From the NCBI RefSeq assembly GCF_003491305.1, contig NZ_CP022706.1, positions 134,501-198,500 of the forward strand: 64,000 nt of DNA, read 5' to 3'. This document shows positions 1 through 6,670 of the stretch, piece after piece; position 1 is the stretch's first letter; each line of letters begins with the position of its first letter. A model generated the notes under the pieces. The model was given only the letters and a program-made list of their open reading frames with translations, ran no database searches and was not told where the DNA came from. The stretch is from Methanobacterium sp. BAmetb5. GTDB taxonomy: Archaea > Methanobacteriota > Methanobacteria > Methanobacteriales > Methanobacteriaceae. The position numbers and the translations under genes are program-made.

Positions 1-1030
1 TTAATGCCACTACTGCCACTACTGCCACCACTGTGGCTGCAACCGCAACTGTACTAGCCGCTGCAGCGGAGGCTGCAACTGATTCTGCCACGCCACTAAC
101 CACTATTGAATTTGCAGCTGCCTGAGCTGCTACTTCAACGGCTGCTGTTGCCGCTACACCTTCATAGGTTGCTGCCAGTGCTGCCCCCATTGCTGTTGCT
201 GTTGCTGCAGTGGTTGCTGCTGATTGGGCCATTACTGCCACCACTGTTGCCCCTGCAGCAACTGCAGCGGTAGAGCCTATAGCTATTGCACCTTCTTTAT
301 ATGATTTACCAGTGGAATTGTTCATTGTTGAATTATCAGTACTGTTTGATGTTGAATTACCCGTGCGGTTTGTACTGTTGTTGAAGGTGGATGACTGGTT
401 AGTGATACTGGTTTGATCTTCTGATGCTGAACTGGTTTTAGTAATTGCCGGAGAATTTGAACATTCTCCACAAGCACTCCTGTATTCAACCGCAGAAACA
501 TCCGGTGCCTGGTTAGTAGTTGATGCTTGGGAAATATCTCTTGACGCATTTCCATCTTCAGATATATCATTACTGTGATAGCAACTTTCAGGTGTATTCT
601 TGTTCTCATTTGAGCTGTTGCCCGGGGTTAATTTTTTATTTTGATTATTAAAATGATTTCCAGAGTTTTTATGTGTGTGAGATTTTTTCAAGTTTTCAAG
701 ATTATTGGTGTTTTTAATACATTTCCCCTGGTTCTTAACGGTTGTTTTTATTGATCTGTATTTATTTTCATTCTTTCCTGTTTTTTCAAGTTCATTGATT
801 GTTTGAACATTGATATTTTCTTTGTTTTCAGTCTTTATTAGCTGTGTGCAGGGTGAATTATTATTATTTAAACCACGGGGTGAATCATCACTTGCACCAA
901 TCCGGGCATTACTTCCGGTATCATAACCTGCGGGTGAACTGTTAGCGGCTGCTATTTCACTGGCAAACGCGGGTGTGATGCAAACAACCATCACCACCAT
1001 TAAAAAAACTAAAATTTTGTTAAATAACAT
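1..1030 (-). CDS. secreted Asn/Ser/Thr-rich protein with Ala-rich hydrophobic C-terminus (partial)
   Basis: The frame starts at an ATG at 1028-1030 behind a GTGAGGATG Shine-Dalgarno and stays open to the left edge, so the C-terminus is missing (about 343 codons visible). Residues 1-24 form a signal peptide ending in AFA. Residues ~25-240 are low-complexity, rich in Asn, Ser, Thr and Lys, with several NxS/T sequons. From residue ~245 the protein becomes an Ala/Val/Thr-rich hydrophobic stretch (AAVAAGATVVAVMAQ and similar), probably membrane-associated. The layout (signal peptide, polar linker, small-residue hydrophobic end) matches the protein starting at 1945, so it may belong to the same family. 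No enzymatic domain is visible; function unknown. Confidence 0.75.
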   Translation of the reverse strand, partial: MLFNKILVFLMVVMVVCITPAFASEIAAANSSPAGYDTGSNARIGASDDSPRGLNNNNSPCTQLIKTENKENINVQTINELEKTGKNENKYRSIKTTVKNQGKCIKNTNNLENLKKSHTHKNSGNHFNNQNKKLTPGNSSNENKNTPESCYHSNDISEDGNASRDISQASTTNQAPDVSAVEYRSACGECSNSPAITKTSSASEDQTSITNQSSTFNNSTNRTGNSTSNSTDNSTMNNSTGKSYKEGAIAIGSTAAVAAGATVVAVMAQSAATTAATATAMGAALAATYEGVAATAAVEVAAQAAANSIVVSGVAESVAASAAAASTVAVAATVVAVVAVVAL

Positions 1031-1153
1031 TTTACGACATCCTCACTACTTTTCTGGTTTAATAAATCGTGTAAAATAGCAATTAAAAAAATTCCGGTTT
1101 TGTAAGAAAAAAATGGAAGTACGTGACATATTTTATAAAAATTTGTGGAATCA

Positions 1154-1537
1154 TTAGGGGGTTATTGTCACTAAATAACTTGTACTTGGCATAAAGTTGT
1201 TAATTGGCAGAAAATAGTCATCTGAAATATAAGTTTTTCCTGGTTTCAGGGCTTTAAATTGGTATGTAGTACCCATTATAACTATACATCCCTGAAGGTA
1301 ACAGTAACTTTCTTTTTTAACTATTTCCAAATAATTTGGGTCATAAGAGGGGGTTGTATGGAAACTATATAGCCAGAAGGTTTCGTTTACTTTGACATTT
1401 ATCACTGTTGGATTATATATTGGCTTTTGTGTTTGTATGTACTTCCCGCTATATTGTTCTGCTGCAAATGCTCCGGAGGTCATGCTGATTGTAAACAGCA
1501 CAAATAAGACTGCGGAGGTTATTTTAACTAATTTTAT
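1154..1537 (-). CDS. small secreted chagasin-like (inhibitor I42-like) protein; start codon uncertain
   Basis: The mature protein of about 100 residues carries an all-beta pattern with a GTTYQFKALKPGKTYISDDY segment, which resembles the GxxxFxFxAxxPGxxxLxxxY strand of chagasin-type cysteine-protease inhibitors; the NPTTG loop is not clearly kept. The first standard start in frame is GTG at 1499-1501, but that truncates the signal peptide. An excellent signal peptide (KLVKITSAVLFVLFTISM...AFA) begins if translation starts at the ATA at 1535-1537, which sits at good spacing from a GAGGTG Shine-Dalgarno. I therefore give 1537 as the likely 5' end. An inhibitor beside secreted C39-like proteins would make sense, but the family call is tentative. 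Confidence 0.6.
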   Translation of the reverse strand: MKLVKITSAVLFVLFTISMTSGAFAAEQYSGKYIQTQKPIYNPTVINVKVNETFWLYSFHTTPSYDPNYLEIVKKESYCYLQGCIVIMGTTYQFKALKPGKTYISDDYFLPINNFMPSTSYLVTITP

Positions 1538-1564
1538 ATTAACACCTCAAGATATTTTACACAT

Positions 1565-1584
1565 GTTAAACTTTAAAGTTTAAC
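1565..1584. promoter_or_regulatory. perfect 20-bp palindrome at promoter of the 1537 gene
   Basis: GTTAAACTTTAAAGTTTAAC is identical to its reverse complement. It lies just downstream of a minus-strand TATA box (TTTATATAG, about 1586-1594), at the expected transcription start of the small secreted gene. This is a typical position for a repressor operator. Confidence 0.6.
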
Positions 1585-1944
1585 TATATAAATATTTCTA
1601 TAATTTGCTACAATTTCACCGGTTAATACTCATTTTAATTTAGGTTAATTCCGTAAATTTTGCTATAAACAATTTAATCCGATTATTTTTTTTATAATGG
1701 GAATATCAAAACTTTAAATATATTTTAAAGGATTAAAATTAGTTTAAACACTTTTATCAAGTTTATTTAAATTTTATATGTTAAATAAGGTCAACTCGTG
1801 TAATATAGGATCATTTTAAGTAATATAAACCAGACTTTATGATAATATTCTCAAAATCGATAGATAAATTTATATATTTAAACTTTTAAGTTAAAATTGC
1901 CCTTCGCAACTTAATCAAACGGGCAAAATGGGAGGTACCAATAT
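1585..1944. promoter_or_regulatory. AT-rich divergent promoter region with two TATA boxes
   Basis: This spacer separates the divergent genes at 1537 (-) and 1945 (+). It is very AT-rich, with no credible ORF. A plus-strand TATA box (TTTATATATTTA, 1869-1880) is followed at 1877-1896 by an imperfect palindrome matching the one at 1565-1584 in 16 of 20 positions. A GGGAGGT Shine-Dalgarno precedes the ATG at 1945. Confidence 0.55.
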
Positions 1945-3261
1945 ATGGATTTTAGAAGAATATCGTCGCTACTTATTGTTTTTTTAATTGTTTCTATAAC
2001 TCCAATAACTGCACATCAAATTTCTACGCCTGTTTCATCGGTAAAATTTACAGATGTGCCAGATAACAATATTAATTCCCTGGTTGGTCCTGGTTTTACT
2101 GATAATTACAGCAACAGCACAACTTTAAGCAGTGATCTGCCGGCAACAACGACATCCGGAAATACAGATCTAAAGACCGAAGCTAAAAGCACATATCGAG
2201 TAAACAAAATTGAAAACACGGATTTAAATAAAAATGAATTTGAAGGCACAGTAGAACATGTAACTACCGAAAACACACCCACCACTACACCGGACGACAC
2301 TAATCGCACCAATCAAACCACCACAAACACTAGTGATTCATCTCCAATAGCTAAAACTGGTTCTGGTTGTCAAACTTCTGGTTCACAGTCTTCTAATTCT
2401 CAATCTACTTCTAATTCTCAATCTACTTCTAATTCTCAATCTACTTCTAATTCTCAATCTACTTCTAATTCTCAAACTACTTCTGGTAATGCTCAAACTA
2501 CCAAAAGTACAACCCAAACACCATCTAATTCTGGAACTAACACCACCGGACTGGCAACTAATAAAACTGCTGTGGGAGGTACTGACAATCAGACCAGTAA
2601 TAATGCCAGCAGTGAATTTAACGTTGATGATAGTAACCTGGAAAAAGCTAATAAGATTGGAGAAAGGTTGAAAAATGATTACGGTATAAATGTCGAGGTT
2701 AAGGTGGTAACTGTTGATGACCTGCTTGCCGGAAGGGGAGACATCAATGATTATGATATTGTACAGATGGACATAGATGGCTTGCTGGTTTATGTCATTT
2801 ACCTGGGATGCGATAAAAACTCCAAAAAGGTTTATCTGGAGTCAATGGGCACTCTTACCCGGGATTATATGCCACTGGAAGAATTCTTATGTGATTACAC
2901 CGGGGTTAAAATCACCCTCAATGGTACCCTAAAGAGTAGAGAATCAGTATTATATTGTATAAATGAGATCACGGCCATTAGCCCTGCTGCCAAAAAAGCA
3001 GTTAAAGTAGTGGAAACGGTTGGAACTGTGTTCAAAGTTATAGGTGCAGGATTCGGCGCAATCACCTCTTTTAGTTTTGGTTTGGGGTTAATCTGCCAGG
3101 GATTAGGAGCATTTGCTGGTCCAGCTACTAAAGTAACTTTAGAAGCTGTGGCCGCTGTTTCTTTTGTGGTTGCAGGATGTTCTTTGATAGCGGGTGCCTT
3201 ATGTGAAGGAGTAGGATTTGGACTTGATTACTTGGCTAGTAAGATTCCGGACTGGTTCTAG
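1945..3261 (+). CDS. secreted protein: Thr/Ser-rich linker, degenerate C39-like domain, hydrophobic Gly-rich C-terminus
   Basis: 438 aa; ATG at 1945 follows GGGAGGT. Residues 1-24 are a signal peptide. Residues ~30-225 are a polar Ser/Thr/Asn/Gln linker, including five tandem NSQSTS hexapeptides. Residues ~230-340 are a folded domain whose end (KVYLESMGTLTRDYMPLEEF...CDYTGVKITL) recalls the C-terminal half of peptidase C39 domains (strand, DP.G turn, EF..WTG..L). The position that would carry the catalytic His (HxVVV in C39) reads LLVYVIYLG and no catalytic Cys motif is evident, so I infer an inactive relative. Residues ~350-430 are two Gly/Ala-rich hydrophobic segments, probably a membrane hairpin. 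The gene at 3367 has a similar plan. Function unknown. Confidence 0.75.
   Translation: MDFRRISSLLIVFLIVSITPITAHQISTPVSSVKFTDVPDNNINSLVGPGFTDNYSNSTTLSSDLPATTTSGNTDLKTEAKSTYRVNKIENTDLNKNEFEGTVEHVTTENTPTTTPDDTNRTNQTTTNTSDSSPIAKTGSGCQTSGSQSSNSQSTSNSQSTSNSQSTSNSQSTSNSQTTSGNAQTTKSTTQTPSNSGTNTTGLATNKTAVGGTDNQTSNNASSEFNVDDSNLEKANKIGERLKNDYGINVEVKVVTVDDLLAGRGDINDYDIVQMDIDGLLVYVIYLGCDKNSKKVYLESMGTLTRDYMPLEEFLCDYTGVKITLNGTLKSRESVLYCINEITAISPAAKKAVKVVETVGTVFKVIGAGFGAITSFSFGLGLICQGLGAFAGPATKVTLEAVAAVSFVVAGCSLIAGALCEGVGFGLDYLASKIPDWF
2392..2481 (+). repeat. five tandem 18-bp repeats inside CDS
   Basis: Unit TCTAATTCTCAATCTACT is repeated five times in frame (2392, 2410, 2428, 2446, 2464; the last copy has one change) and encodes NSQSTS. 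The near-identity of the copies indicates recent slippage, and the copy number is likely to vary between strains. Confidence 0.9.
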
Positions 3262-3273
3262 ATGATGGGGAAT

Positions 3274-3345
3274 GGTTCATTAAATCTGTATTAGTTCATT
3301 AAATCTTGATTTAGTTATTAAAACGGGATTAGTTTATTAAAAATG
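3274..3345. repeat. degenerate ~19-bp repeats between secreted genes
   Basis: About four decayed copies of a TTAGTTCATTAAATCTTGAT-like unit fill the space between the stop at 3261 and the Shine-Dalgarno of the gene at 3367. No function is evident. Confidence 0.45.
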
Positions 3346-3366
3346 AGAAAATTGTGAGGATTAAGA

Positions 3367-4467
3367 ATGAAAAAATTAAGAATCAGCATGGTACTGATCC
3401 TATGGTTGATTGCTTCACTAACACCGGTTTCTGCTTCTCTTGGGGGGTCCATGAATATTAATGCCGATGACTCGTCTTTGAGCAATGCTTTTGGAGTAAA
3501 TTCCACCAATGAAAGTGCCGGTAGCCTTCAGGTTAACCGCGAAAATAAACCCAGTATAGGGAACATATTAAATGAAACAGCAACTGAAATGGATGAAATC
3601 CAGGATTTTAACCGTGAATTAATCAATGCCCTGGGCAATGGAACTGAAATTAACATCACAAACCAGGCCAACCAAACCTATGGAAATTTAGTCCAGGTAC
3701 ACCACAGCACCGAACTACAAGTGGGGGACATGATAGTTTTTAGAACAAATATAACCAACCCCCTGGCGGTGATCATTCATCTGTTACTGGTAAATATCAC
3801 TGAAAATTCTTTCATATTTAGAATGGTTAATTCATCGGATATGAACTCATTTGTTAATATTTCTGTAAACCGCACTGAACTGGAATCATCCTGGGGTAAT
3901 GATTCAGAAGCAAAAACAGTCATAAGACCATTACAGTACAATGAAACACAGGCAGAACAATTCTTACTGGAATTATCCCATCCCATTAAGGCTTCCAATA
4001 CCAATGGCTTTTTGGAATACATTAAGGAACATAAGACTCTTATTAGTGGTGGTGCGGTTGCTGCTTTAGTCATATCCGGGGTTACCCTAAGCATATTAAT
4101 ATCCTGCTGCAGTAAAAAAAGCGCCCTTCCTGTTGCCATAACCGATTTAAAAAGAGATATGCCCCAACAAGTATTAAGTACACTGATTCCCAGTTGTTTT
4201 CTAAGTTTTGATGAGATAGATCTCAGGGATATAGAGTTCATGGCCGATGGCTTTTTTGATGAATACTACCATCCTGAATATGGCGAAGACCCTAGAAAGG
4301 TTGCTACGACTAAATCGGACTATAAAAATAAAGTTTGCGATATTTTGAAGGCCAACGCAAAGGTAAGAGAAATTTCATCGAATAAGAGGCTTGACATTAA
4401 ATATACAACCTTTTTGGATGCTAAAAAAGTGTTTAATGAAGTTTTTGAAAAAATTATACTAAAATAA
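3367..4467 (+). CDS. membrane-anchored secreted protein, C39-like ectodomain and cytoplasmic tail
   Basis: 366 aa; ATG follows GTGAGG. Residues 1-24 are a signal peptide. The ectodomain (~25-215) is rich in NxS/T sequons. Its part at ~115-190 (LQVGDMIVF, then IIHLLLVNITENSFIFRMVNSS, then VNRTELESSW) has the same strand order as the C39-like domain of the gene at 1945. A transmembrane helix lies at ~223-246, ending in CCSKK. The last ~120 residues are charged and presumably cytoplasmic, with no family I recognise. One His is retained, but no catalytic Cys is apparent. The gene probably co-transcribes with the one at 1945 (105-bp gap). Its stop codon is followed in the same frame by an adhesin tail remnant. 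Confidence 0.75.
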   Translation: MKKLRISMVLILWLIASLTPVSASLGGSMNINADDSSLSNAFGVNSTNESAGSLQVNRENKPSIGNILNETATEMDEIQDFNRELINALGNGTEINITNQANQTYGNLVQVHHSTELQVGDMIVFRTNITNPLAVIIHLLLVNITENSFIFRMVNSSDMNSFVNISVNRTELESSWGNDSEAKTVIRPLQYNETQAEQFLLELSHPIKASNTNGFLEYIKEHKTLISGGAVAALVISGVTLSILISCCSKKSALPVAITDLKRDMPQQVLSTLIPSCFLSFDEIDLRDIEFMADGFFDEYYHPEYGEDPRKVATTKSDYKNKVCDILKANAKVREISSNKRLDIKYTTFLDAKKVFNEVFEKIILK

Positions 4468-4617
4468 GCCCTGACCATAACCTTAAACCCTGCAGTAGTC
4501 AGTGCTAGCGCCACCAAGACCATCGGCATGCAGCAAACCGGACAACCATTATTACCAGCAATCCTGGCGGGATTAATGGTACTGGGAGGAATTATAATGC
4601 CCTGGAGAATAAAATAA
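4468..4617 (+). pseudogene. remnant C-terminus of a beta-helix adhesin
   Basis: Reading on in frame after the stop at 4465-4467 gives 49 codons ending TITLNPAVVSAS..., MQQTGQPLLPAIL, a hydrophobic stretch and MPWRIK, then TAA. This is clearly homologous to the C-termini of the adhesins at 4851 and 6671 (TVTITPTTV..., MQETGVPVAG, hydrophobic, TRRE). There is no start codon or Shine-Dalgarno and the rest of the gene is gone. It is best read as the surviving anchor segment of a third adhesin, deleted or replaced by the upstream gene. Confidence 0.85.
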
Positions 4618-4640
4618 TCCTCCCATTTTTTCCTTTTTTT
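4584..4640 (+). terminator. terminator-like inverted repeat at end of adhesin remnant
   Basis: GGGAGGA (4584-4590) pairs with TCCTCCC (4618-4624) and is followed by runs of T. The same GGAGGA/TCCTCC hairpin plus T-tract follows the next adhesin at 6353. Confidence 0.5.
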
Positions 4641-4783
4641 TAAGGTTCTTAATTAAAGTGTTAACTTGTATCTATTACTCTGATTTATTCCATCCCCTCA
4701 CTGAATTATATCCTCTCACTGAATTCCATTTCCCCTCCCGGAAGCCCAATTTCCGCATGGTGTTTCTGGCATAAAAATATTAT

Positions 4784-4850
4784 TATGTTACCACACAATA
4801 ACATATGGAGGGGGTAAAATTTCCCTTTTCTTTAAAAATTGTAAAAGGAG
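4784..4850 (+). promoter_or_regulatory. leader of adhesin 1 with inverted repeat and strong Shine-Dalgarno
   Basis: TATGTTA (4784-4790) and TAACATA (4799-4805) form a 7-bp inverted repeat with an 8-bp spacer, downstream of an AT-rich TATA-like stretch near 4771-4783. A near-perfect anti-16S site, AAAGGAGGTGA, spans the annotated start, and the same GTAAAAGGAGGTGAAAA block precedes the adhesin at 6671. Confidence 0.5.
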
Positions 4851-6350
4851 GTGAAAAGGATTACCAAACATTTAGAAACCAAGCACTACTTTCTATTCCT
4901 AACCCTTTTAATGGCCATTGCTTCTTTGAGTCTTATTGATGATTCTGCTGCAGCCAGCATGATCTATGTTAATGGTAGCTCTGGTAACGATGACTGGGAT
5001 GGAGAAACACCAGAAACTGCCAAGGCAACCATCCAGAACGGGACCGATACTGTGGATCCCGAGGGAACAGTCTCGGTGGCCGATGGAATCTACCCGGAAC
5101 ACATCATCATTAACAAAAACCTGAGCCTCCTGGGGCAGAGTACCAGTGGTACCATAATCGACGGAACCAACAACGGCCGACCACTGACCATTAACGGTTA
5201 CACAACCTTGGTTAACCTGATTAACTTCACCATAATCAATGGAAATGTAACTGGAACCACTGCCCGTGGTGGGGGAATCTACAACGAGGGTAATTTAACT
5301 TTGACCAACTGTAACCTAATCAACAACACTGCCACCGGTGACATTGCAGCTGGTGGAGGAATCTGGTCAGAGGGTACCTATGATCACGGTGCCTTAACTT
5401 TGAATAACTGTATGGTAGAGGGTAACACTGCCACTGGAACTGGAGCCATGGGTGGTGGAATTGCTGCTTACAATACGGTGAACATCAACAACAGTAAAAT
5501 ATCAGGAAACCTGGCTGAAGTAACCGGGTATGGTGCTAATGGTGGGGGAATAGCTGCTTTAATGGGTACTATGACCATTACTGATAGCCAGATCATCGGC
5601 AACACTGCCAAAAGAGGAATATCCGATGCTTTAGGGGGAGGATTATACATTGATTACAATCACTTCACCATCACCGGCAGCCAGATCACTGGTAACATCG
5701 CGGAAGGAAATGGTGGGGGAATATACGCCTACGTAAGTGATGATAGGGCAAATTTCAACCGCATAGTGAACAATTTACCCGATGCCATTTACTACACCTA
5801 CGAAACTGTGGCCTTTGATGCACTCTACAACTGGTGGGGACAGAACACTGGCCCTGCTGACGGGAGTATTTCTGGTAATGTGGACTATGACCCCTGGCTG
5901 GTTATGAATTACAGTGTCAATCCCACAACCATCCAGCAGGGTGAAACTTCTACCCTGACTGCTGATTTCAGATACGATTCAGATGGAACATTCCACGACC
6001 CTGCAATGGGCCACTTATCAGACGGTATACCAGTGTCCTTCAACACCAACCTGGGTAATGTGGGCAGTAAAACCGCCACATCTTTAACCCTAAACGGCAT
6101 TGCCACCATCCTCTTGCGCGGAGATGAAGCAGCCGGCAGTGCATTAACCTATGCACTCCTTGACCTGGAAACCAGGTACGCCACAGTGACCATAACCCCA
6201 ACCACAGTAAATGCAGCCAGCACAGTAAATGCAGTCAGCACAGTCAGCTCTAAAACCATAAGCATGCAGGAAACCGGAGTACCAGTAGCAGGAATATTCC
6301 TGAGCTTACTACTGGTCATGGGTGGACTGTTAAGTACCAGAAGAGAATAA
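4851..6350 (+). CDS. beta-helix adhesin-like surface protein
   Basis: About 499 aa from the GTG at 4851, which overlaps the Shine-Dalgarno; a start at the ATT at 4860 would mirror the leader of the paralogue at 6671. Residues ~10-35 are a signal peptide ending SAAA. Residues ~40-330 are a right-handed parallel beta-helix built from PMP/pectate-lyase-like rungs (GGGIYNEGNLTLTNC and similar), preceded by the DDWDGETPETAKATIQ motif common at the start of such helices. Residues ~355-455 form an Ig-like strand-rich domain. The C-terminus is MQETGVPVAG, about 18 hydrophobic residues, then TRRE. The protein is probably displayed at the pseudomurein surface. The tail pattern suggests sorting by a sortase or archaeosortase-type enzyme (inference). 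Confidence 0.88.
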   Translation: MKRITKHLETKHYFLFLTLLMAIASLSLIDDSAAASMIYVNGSSGNDDWDGETPETAKATIQNGTDTVDPEGTVSVADGIYPEHIIINKNLSLLGQSTSGTIIDGTNNGRPLTINGYTTLVNLINFTIINGNVTGTTARGGGIYNEGNLTLTNCNLINNTATGDIAAGGGIWSEGTYDHGALTLNNCMVEGNTATGTGAMGGGIAAYNTVNINNSKISGNLAEVTGYGANGGGIAALMGTMTITDSQIIGNTAKRGISDALGGGLYIDYNHFTITGSQITGNIAEGNGGGIYAYVSDDRANFNRIVNNLPDAIYYTYETVAFDALYNWWGQNTGPADGSISGNVDYDPWLVMNYSVNPTTIQQGETSTLTADFRYDSDGTFHDPAMGHLSDGIPVSFNTNLGNVGSKTATSLTLNGIATILLRGDEAAGSALTYALLDLETRYATVTITPTTVNAASTVNAVSTVSSKTISMQETGVPVAGIFLSLLLVMGGLLSTRRE

Positions 6351-6670
6351 ATGGAGGAATCTTATCCTCCTTTTTTTATATTTTTATTTTTAAAGTTAAA
6401 CAAGACTTAAAATACATTCGTATTTCAAGGTAAGCACGATCCTTCATTTTTTTCAGTTACCCTTTTTTTCCAGTAGTATTTCCACCTTCTCCGATTAGTA
6501 CTTCCACCTTCCATCTATAGGAATCCACTTTCCCAGCAAAAAATAGTTATTAAGTAAACACTAACATATAAATGGGGATGGGGGGTGTACTTTTTTTTAA
6601 GTTATTCCCTTCTTTATGTTTTAATCCCATTGATAAATTAAGCAATCACTGTAAAAGGAGGTGAAAAAGC
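6351..6670 (+). promoter_or_regulatory. terminator of adhesin 1 and promoter of adhesin 2
   Basis: Immediately after the stop, GGAGGA/TCCTCC (6353-6370) plus T7 forms a terminator. Further on, AACATATAAATGGGG (about 6560-6575) contains the likely TATA box of the next gene and shares the AACATAT...GGGG pattern with the 4851 leader. The block GTAAAAGGAGGTGAAAA ends just before the TTG start. Nothing else is seen. Confidence 0.55.
6353..6378 (+). terminator. hairpin plus T-run terminator of adhesin 1
   Basis: Perfect 6-bp stem GGAGGA/TCCTCC with loop ATCTTA, followed by seven T. Confidence 0.75.

Noticed and set aside
3777..4241. 154-codon minus-strand frame opposite the C39-like membrane protein
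   Set aside because: It is antisense to a well-supported gene with signal peptide and transmembrane helix, and has no ribosome site or recognisable domain.
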